NCBI RefSeq assembly: GCF_004136635.1
Contig: NZ_NOIU01000002.1
Coordinates: 248,001 to 312,000, forward strand
DNA: 64,000 bases
Origin: Rothia halotolerans
GTDB lineage: Bacteria; Actinomycetota; Actinomycetes; Actinomycetales; Micrococcaceae
Direction of reading: 5' to 3'
A model generated the notes under the pieces. That model ran no database searches. It had not been told where the DNA came from and saw only the letters and a list, made by a program, of their open reading frames with translations. Below are positions 17,903 to 26,238 of this stretch, piece after piece. How positions within the stretch are numbered: position 1 is the stretch's first letter; every line of letters begins with the position of its first letter. The position numbers and the translations under genes are program-made.

Positions 17903-18523
17903 GTGCTGCACATCGGCCTCACGGGAGGCATCGGGGCGGGGAAGTCGACCGTGGCCAGGCTGCTGGCCGAGCGCGGCGCGGTGGTGATCGACGCGGACAG
18001 GATCTCCCGCGACCTGATGGCGCCGGGCTCCGTGGTGCTGGCCGAGGTCGCCGACGAATTCGGGCCCGAGGTGCTGACCCCGGAGGGGGAGCTGGACCGC
18101 GCCGCCCTCGCCCGCCTGGTGTTCGGCGACGACGAGGCCCGGCAGGTCCTCAACGCGATCGTCCACCCGGCCGTGCGGGAGGAGGCCGCGCGGCAGTGGG
18201 AGGAGGCCCCCGAGGGCGAGGGCTTCATGGGCGTGGTCGTGGAGGACATCCCGCTGCTGGCCGAGTCGGAGCAGGCCGACCGCTTCGACGGCGTCGTGGT
18301 GGTCGAGGCCGAGGAGCGCACCCGCGTCCAGCGGCTCGTGGAGGCTCGGGGGATGTCCGAGGAGGACGTGCGCGCCCGGATCGCGGCCCAGGCGAGCGAT
18401 GCCCGCCGGCGAGAGATCGCGACGTGGGTGATCGACAACTCCGGGAGCCCGGAGGAGACCGCGGCCGCCGTGGACCGTCTCTGGACGGAGCTCAGGGCGC
18501 GGGCCGAGGAGACGGGAAATTGA
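17903..18523 (+). CDS. coaE: dephospho-CoA kinase
   Basis: A 206-residue kinase for the last step of coenzyme A synthesis, phosphorylating the 3'-hydroxyl of dephospho-CoA. The P-loop GLTGGIGAGKST (residues 5-16) and the following VVIDADRISRDL are diagnostic. The length equals the kinase domain alone; the C-terminal UPF0157 (GrpB) extension of mycobacterial CoaE is missing. The start is GTG 17903, right before the conserved LHIGLTGG. Confidence 0.96.
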   Translation: MLHIGLTGGIGAGKSTVARLLAERGAVVIDADRISRDLMAPGSVVLAEVADEFGPEVLTPEGELDRAALARLVFGDDEARQVLNAIVHPAVREEAARQWEEAPEGEGFMGVVVEDIPLLAESEQADRFDGVVVVEAEERTRVQRLVEARGMSEEDVRARIAAQASDARRREIATWVIDNSGSPEETAAAVDRLWTELRARAEETGN

Positions 18524-18550
18524 CCATCTGATCATCCGCAGGCTTATCCT
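18520..18550 (+). promoter_or_regulatory. possible promoter of the BCCT gene
   Basis: TTGACC (18520-18525) overlaps the coaE stop region, and TATCCT (18545-18550) follows after 19 bases. This leaves a leader of about 85 bases. The spacing is not ideal. Confidence 0.45.
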
Positions 18551-18644
18551 TAGTGGCGGCCCGCCCTCCTGAGGCGCGGCGTTCTCCCCGGTGGTGGCAT
18601 CGCGCGGGGGCAGGAACCTTCGATCCCACCGTCAGGAACCGTAC

Positions 18645-20492
18645 GTGCTGAACAAGCTCCACGATGCGCTGGGACTGCGCACCACCCCGGCCATCTTCTT
18701 CTACTCGGCCCTCTTCATCGTCCTGTTCTCCGTCCTGACGATGGCCCTGCCGGGTCCCATGCTCGGCATCTTCGGGCACGCGTCCGACTTCCTCATGACC
18801 TACCTCGGCTGGTTCTACATCCTGGGGGCGACGGGCTTCTTCCTCTTCCTGCTGTACATGGCCGCGAGCCGCTTCGGCAGGGTCAAGCTGGGACCCGACG
18901 ACTCCCGGCCCGCCTATTCCGGGCCCGCGTGGTTCGGCATGATGTTCGCGGCCGGCGTCGGCTCGCTGCTGATGTTCTGGGGCATCGCGGAGCCGATCAA
19001 CCACTTCGCGGTGCCGCCGCGGCCCGGCGTCGAGCCCGGGACCCCGGAGGCCGCGATGGACGCGATCGCGACCACGGACCTTCATCTGGGCTTGTTCATG
19101 TGGGCCATCCTCGCGGTGCCGGCCCTGTGCTTCGGGTACTTCACGTACAAGCGCAAGCTGCCGCCGCGGGTCTCCTCGGCCTTCCAGCCCCTGCTCGGGG
19201 ACGGGATCCACGGGCCCGTCGGCAAGGCGATCGACATCCTGACGCTCGTGGGCTCGGTCTTCGGGCTCGCCGTCTCGGTGGGGCTCGGGGCGCTGCAGCT
19301 CAACTCGGGGCTGGCGCATCAGTACGGGGTCCCCTACACCGGGCCCCTGCAGGCGATCATCATCGCCGTGATCACGGCGATGGGCCTGGTCTCCCTCCTC
19401 TCGGGCATGGACAAGGGCATCAAGCGGCTGTCCAACATCAACATCGTGATGGCCGTGGCGTTCATGATCTTCGTGCTCATGGCGGGCACCTCCATGTTCG
19501 TGCTGCAGGGGACCATCGAGTCCATCGGGCACTTCGTCGCACGGCTGCCGCAGATGGCGCTGTTCAACCACACCTTCGGCGACAGCTCGTGGCTGGGCCA
19601 GTGGACGGTCTTCTACTGGGCCTGGGACATCTGCTGGGCCCCCTTCGTGGGCCTGTTCATCGCCAAGATCTCGCAGGGCCGCACCATCCGCCAGTTCGTC
19701 ATCGGGGTGCTCGGCCTGCCGACGCTGTTCACCATGGTGTGGGTCGGCGTCTTCGGGATGAGCTCCTTCGACATCGAGCTCAACGGCTCCGGCGGCCTCG
19801 TGGAGCGGGTCGTGGACGAAGGCGACATCCCCGGCGCGCTGTTCCACTTCCTGGGGAACTACCCGTGGCTGCCGGTGACCGCCGTGGCGGTGCTGCTGCT
19901 CATCCTGATCTTCTTCGTCACGACCATCGACTCCGGGGCCCTGGTGATGGACTCCATCGCCAACGGCCACGAGGGCGACTCGCCCAAGCGCCAGCGCGTC
20001 TTCTGGGCCATCTCCATCGGCCTGATCTGCGCGTCGGTGCTGCTGGTGGCGGGGGAGAACGGGCTGACCGCCCTGCAGAACATCATCATCGTCATCGGCT
20101 TCCCGATCTTCATCCTCGCCTACCTCCAGGTCTGGATGGTCTTGCGGGCCCTCAGGGAGGACGCCGGCGAGCTGCCGCCGATGAAGACGAGGCAGTGGAA
20201 GCAGGTGCTCCCGGTGGAGGAGTACCGGCGTCGTGCCACCGACGACTGGGACTCGGTGCAGGAGTACGGCATGCGCCCCGAGTTCGACGAGGAGACCGGT
20301 CCCGAGTACGAGACACGCATCCCCCGGACCACCCAGACGCGGCAGGCGAAGCCGCGGGACGGTGCGGAGGAGGACGCAGCCGGGGCCGGGGACGGGCCCG
20401 GCCGGGCCGGCGCCGTCGAGGCGAGCGAGCAGGCCGGAACGGGCGCGCAGGGCGCCTCCGGAAAGCCGGAGGGCCCCGCCGCGGACCGGTAG
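18645..20492 (+). CDS. BCCT family glycine betaine/choline transporter
   Basis: A 615-residue secondary transporter with 12 membrane helices, importing betaine-type osmolytes with sodium or protons. Family signatures are MFWGIAEPINHFAVPP and WTVFYWAWDICWAPFVGLF, the tryptophan-rich substrate box, followed by ISQGRTIRQF. A hydrophilic C-terminal tail of about 110 residues, rich in Ala, Gly and acidic residues, follows the last helix; such tails sense osmotic state in BetP. The GTG at 18645 (AGGAA seven bases upstream) is preferred to GTG 18591, but the start is uncertain. Confidence 0.92.
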   Translation: MLNKLHDALGLRTTPAIFFYSALFIVLFSVLTMALPGPMLGIFGHASDFLMTYLGWFYILGATGFFLFLLYMAASRFGRVKLGPDDSRPAYSGPAWFGMMFAAGVGSLLMFWGIAEPINHFAVPPRPGVEPGTPEAAMDAIATTDLHLGLFMWAILAVPALCFGYFTYKRKLPPRVSSAFQPLLGDGIHGPVGKAIDILTLVGSVFGLAVSVGLGALQLNSGLAHQYGVPYTGPLQAIIIAVITAMGLVSLLSGMDKGIKRLSNINIVMAVAFMIFVLMAGTSMFVLQGTIESIGHFVARLPQMALFNHTFGDSSWLGQWTVFYWAWDICWAPFVGLFIAKISQGRTIRQFVIGVLGLPTLFTMVWVGVFGMSSFDIELNGSGGLVERVVDEGDIPGALFHFLGNYPWLPVTAVAVLLLILIFFVTTIDSGALVMDSIANGHEGDSPKRQRVFWAISIGLICASVLLVAGENGLTALQNIIIVIGFPIFILAYLQVWMVLRALREDAGELPPMKTRQWKQVLPVEEYRRRATDDWDSVQEYGMRPEFDEETGPEYETRIPRTTQTRQAKPRDGAEEDAAGAGDGPGRAGAVEASEQAGTGAQGASGKPEGPAADR

Positions 20493-20558
20493 GGCCCGCG
20501 ACTCCGCGCCCTGGTCAGCTGTCAGACGAAGCGCCGCCTGCGAGCGGGGCCGGCGGCG

Positions 20559-20564
20559 TAGGCT
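20559..20564 (+). promoter_or_regulatory. -10 element of uvrB, leaderless
   Basis: TAGGCT ends six bases before the uvrB ATG. I looked for an SOS box here and found none. Confidence 0.6.
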
Positions 20565-20570
20565 GGGACC

Positions 20571-22715
20571 ATGAGTCTGGCACAGGAAATCAACCGCGTC
20601 GTCGCGCCCTTTGAGGTGGTCTCCGAGTTCGAGCCGGCGGGCGACCAGCCCCAGGCCATCGCCGAGCTGACCGAGCGGGTCGAGGCGGGGGAGAAGGACA
20701 TCGTCCTGCTCGGCGCCACGGGCACCGGCAAGTCGGCGACCGCCGCGTGGCTGGTGGAATCGGTCCAGCGCCCGACGCTGGTGATGGTCCAGAACAAGAC
20801 CCTGGCGGCCCAGCTGGCCAACGAGCTGCGCGAGCTGCTGCCGAACAACGCCGTCGAATACTTCGTCTCCTACTACGACTACTACCAGCCGGAGGCGTAC
20901 GTCCCGCAGACGGACACCTTTATCGAGAAGGACTCCTCGGTCAACGAGGAGGTCGAGCGGCTGCGGCACTCGGCGACCAACGCGCTGCTGACCCGGCGCG
21001 ACGTCGTCGTGGTCTCCACCGTCTCCTGCATCTACGGCCTCGGCACGCCCGAGGAGTACGTCGCCCAGATGGTGACCCTGCGCCGGGGCGAGGAGGTCGA
21101 CCGGGACGAGCTGCTGCGCCAGTTCGTCAACATGCAGTACGCGCGCAACGACGTCGACTTCCACCGCGGGACCTTCCGGGTGCGCGGCGACACCGTGGAG
21201 ATCATCCCGATGTACGAGGAGAACGCGATCCGCATCGAGTTCTTCGGCGACGAGATCGAGGCGATCCACACCCTGCACCCGCTCAGCGGCGAGGTGATCC
21301 GCGAGGAGGAGGAGATGTACGTCTTCCCCGCCTCCCACTACGTCGCGGGCGCGGAGCGGATGGCCAAGGCCGTGGACTCGATCCAGCAGGAGCTGGGGGA
21401 GCGGCTGAGCGAGTTCGAGGGGCAGAACAAGCTGGTCGAGGCGCAGCGGCTGCGCATGCGCACCACCTACGACCTCGAGATGATGGAGCAGATGGGCTTC
21501 TGCAACGGCATCGAGAACTACTCCCGCCACATCGACGGGCGCGAGGCGGGATCCGCCCCGCACTGCCTGCTGGACTACTTCCCGGACGACTTCATGCTCA
21601 TCATCGACGAGTCGCACGTGACCGTGCCGCAGATCGGCGGCATGTACGAGGGCGACATGTCCCGCAAGCGCACCCTGGTCGAGCACGGCTTCCGGCTGCC
21701 CTCGGCGATGGACAACCGGCCCCTGAAGTGGGACGAGTTCCTCGGGCGCATCGGCCAGACCGTCTACCTCTCGGCGACGCCGGGCAAGTACGAGCTCTCC
21801 CAGGCCGACGGCTACGTCGAGCAGATCATCCGCCCCACGGGGCTGGTGGACCCGGAGATCGTGGTCAAGCCGACCAAGGGGCAGATCGACGACCTGCTCT
21901 ACGAGATCAACGAGCGTGCCGCCCGCAATGAGCGCGTCCTGGTCACCACGCTGACCAAGCGCATGGCCGAGGACCTCACCGACTACCTCGTGGAGCACGG
22001 GGTCAAAGTGCAGTACCTCCACTCGGACGTGGACACCCTCAAGCGGGTCGAGCTGCTGCGCTCGCTGCGGCTGGGGGAGTTCGACGTCCTGGTCGGCATC
22101 AACCTGCTGCGCGAGGGCCTGGACCTGCCGGAGGTCTCCCTGGTGGCGATCCTCGACGCGGACAAGGAGGGCTTCCTGCGCTCGACGACGTCGCTCATCC
22201 AGACCATCGGCCGCGCGGCCCGCAACGTCTCGGGCCAGGTGCACATGTACGCCGACAAGGTCACGGACTCGATGCGCACCGCGATCGAGGAGACCAACCG
22301 GCGTCGCGAGATCCAGGTCGCCTACAACACCGAGCACGGGATCGACCCGACCCCGCTGCGCAAGAAGATCGCCGACATCACCGACACGCTCGCCCGCGAG
22401 GAGGAGGACACCAAGGAGCTCCTGGCCCTGCGCTCGGCGGCGAACAACCACACCGCCCCGGTCAAGGGGAAGGGGAAGAAGGCGGCCGCCGCGGCGGACG
22501 AGGAGAACCCTGCCCTGGCCGCGGCGGCCAAGATCAGGGAGGACGGGCTGGCGGCGGCGCCGGCCGAGGACCTGCTGCAGCTGATCGAGCAGATGACCGA
22601 GCAGATGCGCAACGCCGCGAAGGAGCTGCAGTTCGAGCTGGCCGCGCGCCTGCGCGACGAGGTCTCGGATCTGAAGAAGGAGCTGCGGCAGATGCAGGAG
22701 GCCGGCCACGCCTGA
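20571..22715 (+). CDS. uvrB: excinuclease ABC subunit B
   Basis: A 714-residue damage-verification helicase of nucleotide excision repair, which receives DNA from UvrA and recruits UvrC. The Walker A motif is [11 protein letters not shown] (about 45). The beta-hairpin region [20 protein letters not shown], which clamps one strand, is intact. Other helicase motifs include DESHV and a C-terminal [10 protein letters not shown]. The UVR domain that contacts UvrC is present at about 665-700. The linker before it is somewhat longer than in E. coli (673 residues). The ATG start fits a leaderless transcript. Confidence 0.98.
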   Translation: MSLAQEINRVVAPFEVVSEFEPAGDQPQAIAELTERVEAGEKDIVLLGATGTGKSATAAWLVESVQRPTLVMVQNKTLAAQLANELRELLPNNAVEYFVSYYDYYQPEAYVPQTDTFIEKDSSVNEEVERLRHSATNALLTRRDVVVVSTVSCIYGLGTPEEYVAQMVTLRRGEEVDRDELLRQFVNMQYARNDVDFHRGTFRVRGDTVEIIPMYEENAIRIEFFGDEIEAIHTLHPLSGEVIREEEEMYVFPASHYVAGAERMAKAVDSIQQELGERLSEFEGQNKLVEAQRLRMRTTYDLEMMEQMGFCNGIENYSRHIDGREAGSAPHCLLDYFPDDFMLIIDESHVTVPQIGGMYEGDMSRKRTLVEHGFRLPSAMDNRPLKWDEFLGRIGQTVYLSATPGKYELSQADGYVEQIIRPTGLVDPEIVVKPTKGQIDDLLYEINERAARNERVLVTTLTKRMAEDLTDYLVEHGVKVQYLHSDVDTLKRVELLRSLRLGEFDVLVGINLLREGLDLPEVSLVAILDADKEGFLRSTTSLIQTIGRAARNVSGQVHMYADKVTDSMRTAIEETNRRREIQVAYNTEHGIDPTPLRKKIADITDTLAREEEDTKELLALRSAANNHTAPVKGKGKKAAAAADEENPALAAAAKIREDGLAAAPAEDLLQLIEQMTEQMRNAAKELQFELAARLRDEVSDLKKELRQMQEAGHA

Positions 22716-22770
22716 GGCGGTCCTCCTCTAGGAGGGTGGGTCTCCTTTGGGCGGGGGATCTCGCCGGAGA

Positions 22771-22818
22771 CGACGAAGGGCGGGTGGCGTCCCATGGGAC
22801 GCCACCCGCCCTTCGTCG
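22771..22818. terminator. bidirectional terminator after uvrB
   Basis: Perfect 23-base arms at 22771-22793 and 22796-22818 meet almost without a loop (CCCATGGG centre). It lies between uvrB and the convergent small membrane gene. Confidence 0.9.
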
Positions 22819-22824
22819 TCGCAC

Positions 22825-23058
22825 TCAGCCTGCCTGGCCGCGGTGGAGCTCCAGCTCCTGCCGCTCGTCCTGGGACGGCACCCGGGCCGCGTGGATCCCC
22901 ATGACCACCAGCATCAGGGCGCCGAAGAGCAGCAGCCCCTTGGTGAAGTGCACGAGGAAGTCGGCGGTGGTGGGGATCGTCCAGAGCCAGAAGGCGAGGA
23001 CGAGCAGGGAGAAGGCACCCCACAGAAAGCCTTTGGCGCGGGAGAGGGGCGTGGACAT
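22825..23058 (-). CDS. small membrane protein, paralogue of the next gene
   Basis: A 77-residue protein with a short basic start, two hydrophobic helices (about 11-29 and 38-58) and a polar, charged tail. It aligns along its length with the protein at 23138-23362: both have a WT/WAMPT or TIPT turn after helix 1, an LVH motif entering helix 2, and LVVMGIHAA or LVLAGIYSA at its end. The function is unknown. AAAGGA lies five bases before the ATG. There is a 79-bp gap from its upstream paralogue, so the two may be co-transcribed. Confidence 0.65.
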   Translation of the reverse strand: MSTPLSRAKGFLWGAFSLLVLAFWLWTIPTTADFLVHFTKGLLLFGALMLVVMGIHAARVPSQDERQELELHRGQAG

Positions 23059-23137
23059 CGCGGTCCTTTCGACGGATCGGGCAGGTGCGCCCGATTCTAC
23101 GGAGACCCCGGGCCCGCGCCCCGGCGCTTAGCCAGGC

Positions 23138-23362
23138 TCAGTGACCGCTGCTGAGCTCGACCTCGCTGCCGGTCCGCGGCGCGACGACGGCCGAGTAGAT
23201 CCCGGCGAGCACCAGGAGCCCGGCCAGGCCCAGGAAGAAGCCCATCACGATGTGGACGAGGTTGGGGTTGTCGGTGGGCATCGCCCAGGTGAAGAAGGCG
23301 ACGAGCGCGCAGGCGACGGCCTTGTAGAGGAAGCTGCGGAAGCGGGCGGCGGGAGTTTTCAT
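23138..23362 (-). CDS. small membrane protein, paralogue of the previous gene
   Basis: A 74-residue two-helix membrane protein. The helices are at about 14-29 (AVACALVAFFTWAMP) and 36-57 (LVHIVMGFFLGLAGLLVLAGIY), with a polar C-terminus ending in GH. It is probably the first gene of a two-gene unit made by tandem duplication. AAAGGACC precedes the ATG. It diverges from terC. I do not recognise the family. Confidence 0.65.
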   Translation of the reverse strand: MKTPAARFRSFLYKAVACALVAFFTWAMPTDNPNLVHIVMGFFLGLAGLLVLAGIYSAVVAPRTGSEVELSSGH

Positions 23363-23407
23363 GGTGGGTCCTTTCGTGGAACGCGGGAGATCCGCTTAGC
23401 TCCCCTA

Positions 23408-23413
23408 ATTTTA
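23408..23413 (-). promoter_or_regulatory. -10 element of the small membrane gene pair
   Basis: TAAAAT on the minus strand, in the AT-rich patch between the small membrane genes and terC, gives a start near 23401 and a leader of about 40 bases. No -35 is obvious. Confidence 0.45.
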
Positions 23414-23497
23414 TCCACGAATCCCCGACACCGCCGCACGCCCGCCGAGGATCTTGCGTGCGGCGGGGTACCTTTGCCTGTATCCTTGTCCCTTGAG

Positions 23498-23604
23498 CAA
23501 GGGAGTATCCCCTCAAACCTGTGGACGTCAGCACGATCGGCGCCGATGCCGGTCCGGACGCGGGTCTGCGTATCGCCGAGCGCGTGCGCGGCGGGAGAGA
23601 CTTG
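23498..23604 (+). ncRNA. yybP-ykoY type (Mn2+) riboswitch upstream of terC
   Basis: The leader has both conserved ends of the yybP-ykoY motif: CAAGGGAGTA (23498-23507) resembles the P1/L1 consensus AAGGGGAGTA, and GGAGAGACTTG (23594-23604) resembles GCAAGACCTT. CAAG and CTTG pair to form P1. A -10 box, TATCCT (23481-23486), would start the transcript at about 23493, just before the element. This class senses Mn2+ and commonly controls TerC-family (YkoY) genes. The internal helices were not folded in detail. Confidence 0.7.
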
Positions 23605-23649
23605 TGAGGTTTGAGTTCCCCACAACCACCTAATCCACAGGAGGCTCCC

Positions 23650-24849
23650 TTGGAGATCCCCACGATCCAATGGGTCATCACCCTCGTCGTGATCCTGGCG
23701 CTGCTGGCCTACGACTTCTTCTTCCACGTGCGCAAGGCCCACGAGCCGACGCTGAAGGAAGCCGCGATCTGGTCGGCGGCCTACGTCGGCATCGCGCTGC
23801 TGTTCGGCCTGGTGATCCTCGGCTTCGACGGCACCACCTACGCCGCGGAGTACTACGGCGGCTACATCACGGAGAAGGCGCTGTCTGTCGACAACCTCTT
23901 CGTCTTCCTCATCATCATGGCCTCCTTCAAGGTGCCGCGCGCGGACCAGCAGAAGGTCCTGCTCTTCGGCATCGTCTTCGCGCTGATCGCCCGCACGGTG
24001 TTCATCTTCGTCGGCGCGGCCGCCATCAACCGCTGGGCCGCCCTGTTCTACCTCTTCGGCCTGTTCCTGGTGTACACCGCCGGGAAGCTCATCAAGGGCG
24101 AGGTCACCTCTGGCTCGGAGTCCGACGAGGGCAACAACATCATGGTGCGGCTGGCCAAGAGGTTCCTGCACACCACCGACCACTACGACGGCGACAAGCT
24201 GTTCACCATCCAGAACGGCAAGCGGGCCCTGACCCCGATGCTGCTGGTCATGGTGGCCATCGGCGGCACCGACATCCTCTTCGCGCTGGACTCGATCCCC
24301 GCGATCTTCGGCCTGACGCAGGAGGTGTACATCGTCTTCACGGCCACGGCGTTCTCGCTGATGGGCCTGCGCCAGCTGTACTTCCTCATCGACGGCCTGC
24401 TGGACCGCCTCATCTACCTCTCCTGGGGCCTGGCGATCATCTTGGCCTTCATCGGCGTCAAGCTGATCCTGCACGCGCTGCACGAGAACAACCTGCCCTT
24501 CATCAACGAGGGCAACCCCGTCCCGGTGTACGAGGTCGGCATCGAGCTGTCCCTGAGCGTCATCATCGGGGTCCTGTTCGTGACCGTCATCGCCTCGCTC
24601 TACAGCCCCAAGGGCCGCGCGCTGCGCGTCATCCAGGGCTCCGAGAAGGCGGCGGTGGACTACCTCGAGCTGCCCGACGACGCGAGCGAGGAGGAGCGCG
24701 CCAAGCTCGCCGCGAAGCTGCGCTCCTACGAGGAGAAGCTGCCGAAGGTCTCCCAGAAGCACCGCGACGAGCTCATCGAATCCGAGTCGCACTTCCGCGG
24801 CGTGCTCGGCCAGGCGCGCGGCGAGCACGAGGAGTACATGAAGAGCTAA
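23650..24849 (+). CDS. TerC family membrane protein (probable Mn2+ exporter)
   Basis: A 399-residue TerC-family integral membrane protein with about nine helices. Acidic residues lie within membrane segments: VILALLAYDFFFHVR, ALSVDNLFVFLIIM and GGTDILFALDSIPAIFG are the family signatures. TerC/Alx/YkoY proteins export Mn2+ or load it into secreted metalloproteins; early work linked them to tellurite resistance. The likely manganese riboswitch in its leader supports the Mn role. The TTG at 23650 is chosen because AGGAGG lies five bases upstream; the frame is open to an earlier TTG at 23611 but that has no ribosome site. Confidence 0.93.
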   Translation: MEIPTIQWVITLVVILALLAYDFFFHVRKAHEPTLKEAAIWSAAYVGIALLFGLVILGFDGTTYAAEYYGGYITEKALSVDNLFVFLIIMASFKVPRADQQKVLLFGIVFALIARTVFIFVGAAAINRWAALFYLFGLFLVYTAGKLIKGEVTSGSESDEGNNIMVRLAKRFLHTTDHYDGDKLFTIQNGKRALTPMLLVMVAIGGTDILFALDSIPAIFGLTQEVYIVFTATAFSLMGLRQLYFLIDGLLDRLIYLSWGLAIILAFIGVKLILHALHENNLPFINEGNPVPVYEVGIELSLSVIIGVLFVTVIASLYSPKGRALRVIQGSEKAAVDYLELPDDASEEERAKLAAKLRSYEEKLPKVSQKHRDELIESESHFRGVLGQARGEHEEYMKS

Positions 24850-24865
24850 CCTCTCTCCCCTCGTC

Positions 24866-24913
24866 AGAGGCCCCCGCGGCGTCGATCCCTCGGTCGGCGC
24901 GGCGGGGGCCTCT
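24866..24913 (+). terminator. terC terminator
   Basis: Arms of 12 bases at 24866-24877 and 24902-24913 (AGAGGCCCCCGC) with a 24-base partly paired loop. The following bases to 25063 carry only a possible -10 (TACGCT, 25025-25030) for the next gene. Confidence 0.75.
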
Positions 24914-25063
24914 GTCCGCCCCGGGTCCGCCGGGGGCGAGATGCGCCTCGGGAGGGGCGGGGCACGCCGGGGCGCCGGGCGCGTCAGGCGCCGACATACG
25001 GGCTCCCGGAGCGTGCTCAGCCTGTACGCTGGTCGGAGATTCACCATCGAGGCTGGGGAGACC

Positions 25064-26011
25064 ATGAAGCTAGGACGCGCCTTCGTCGAGAGCCTTCTCG
25101 AGCAGCACACCGGGATCTACACCTGGGTCGAGGTCGAGGGCAGACGCCACTACCTGCGTGAGGTGGGCGCCGCCAGCGTCGTGGACGGCGAGCTGTTCAC
25201 CGCCGGCGACGCCGCGGAGCAGGCCCGGTGCTACTCCGCGGCCGGCGTCGAGGCGCCCGAGCACCCCCGCTCCATCACGGACGTGATGCCCGTGAAGCCC
25301 GGCAAGATCCTCTGCGTCGGCCTGAACTACCACGACCACGCCGCCGAGGTGGGCGCGGAGATCCCCGAGTACCCCAGCGTCTTCACCAAGTTCCGCAACG
25401 CCCTGGTGGGGCCGGAGGACCCGATCGCCCTGCCGGAGGAGTCCTCGAAGATCGACTACGAGGCGGAGCTGTGCGTGGTGATCGGCCAGCACGTCCGCCG
25501 GGCGGACGAGGACGAGGCACTGCGGGCGATCGCCGGCTACACCCTGCTCAACGACGTCTCGGTGCGGGACTGGCAGGGCCGCACCAGCGAGTGGTTCCAG
25601 GGCAAGAACTGGGACCACACCACGCCCTTCGGCCCCTGGGTGGTCTCCCGGGACGAGGTCGACCCGGTCGCGGGCCTGCGGATCGAGTGCCTGGTGGACG
25701 GCGAGGTCATGCAGTCCGGCAGCACCGCGGACATGATCTTCACCCCCGCCCAGCTGGTCTCCTACATCAGCCGCTTCATGACCCTGGAGCCCGGCGACGT
25801 CATCGCGTGCGGGACCCCCGCCGGGGTGGGCATGTCCAAGCGCCCGCGCCGGTTCTGGCTCAAGGAGGGGCATCGGGTGACCACGCGGATCGAGGGGATC
25901 GGGGAGATGACCAACGTGTGCCTGCCCGAGGCCCGGACCATCGAGCACTTCCAGGGCACCTCCTGGTGGGGCCCCGTCCTGTCGCAGCGCGAGGCGGAGG
26001 CGTACGGCTAG
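25064..26011 (+). CDS. fumarylacetoacetate hydrolase family protein
   Basis: A 315-residue FAH-fold enzyme. The metal ligands are visible as E-x-E in DYEAELCVVIG and the D in LLNDVSVRDWQ, and NYHDHAAE carries the family histidine. GTPAGVGMSKRPRRFWLKEG is the C-terminal signature of the YcgM/HpcE-type subgroup, which act as hydrolases, isomerases or oxaloacetate/acylpyruvate decarboxylases. It sits just upstream of pucG, but a 227-bp regulatory gap separates them, so a role in ureide breakdown is only possible. The start is ATG 25064, with GGGGAG three bases upstream. Confidence 0.87.
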   Translation: MKLGRAFVESLLEQHTGIYTWVEVEGRRHYLREVGAASVVDGELFTAGDAAEQARCYSAAGVEAPEHPRSITDVMPVKPGKILCVGLNYHDHAAEVGAEIPEYPSVFTKFRNALVGPEDPIALPEESSKIDYEAELCVVIGQHVRRADEDEALRAIAGYTLLNDVSVRDWQGRTSEWFQGKNWDHTTPFGPWVVSRDEVDPVAGLRIECLVDGEVMQSGSTADMIFTPAQLVSYISRFMTLEPGDVIACGTPAGVGMSKRPRRFWLKEGHRVTTRIEGIGEMTNVCLPEARTIEHFQGTSWWGPVLSQREAEAYG

Positions 26012-26037
26012 CCCGGAAGGACCGGCCGGGAACGGGG

Positions 26038-26098
26038 TGAAATGATAGTTTCATCACGCTCGGGGCTCTGAAACATGGGTGTTACATTCGGGTAATAT
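26038..26098 (+). promoter_or_regulatory. pucG promoter region with two palindromes
   Basis: This AT-rich island holds a perfect palindrome TGAAA-N6-TTTCA (26038-26053), an imperfect one TGAAACA-N4-TGTTACA (26069-26086) and a strong -10 TAATAT (26093-26098). The second palindrome covers the -35 position. They look like operators for a regulator of the ureide genes, the best candidate being the RpiR protein three genes downstream. The rest of 26012-26238 shows no gene. Confidence 0.6.
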
Positions 26099-26238
26099 CC
26101 GTGAAGCGTGGCCTCGTTAGGCTGAGGGAAGTCCCATCACGCGGATCGACCGCCGCCGGAGACGCCCACCACCTATCTCCCGCGCGCGACGCCGAGAGCC
26201 CCTCGCGATCCCCGTGTCCCGACCGAAAGGTGCCAGCC

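Noticed and set aside
20493-20570. SOS box before uvrB
   Set aside because: No TCGAAC or GTTCGA half-site is present; only the leaderless -10 is visible.
18492-22709. A 1405-codon open frame on the minus strand, plus others of 500-1000 codons (2082-4928, 10102-12594, 36390-38912, 49680-52688)
   Set aside because: They lie opposite clear genes (BCCT/uvrB, pyk, polA, thrS, ruvB/secD), have Arg/Gly/Ala/His-rich sequence without domains, and result from high third-position GC. They are shadows, not genes.
23611-23649. Longer N-terminus of TerC starting at TTG 23611
   Set aside because: The extra 13 residues (Pro/Gln-rich) include the ribosome binding site AGGAGG of the TTG at 23650, so the shorter start is better.
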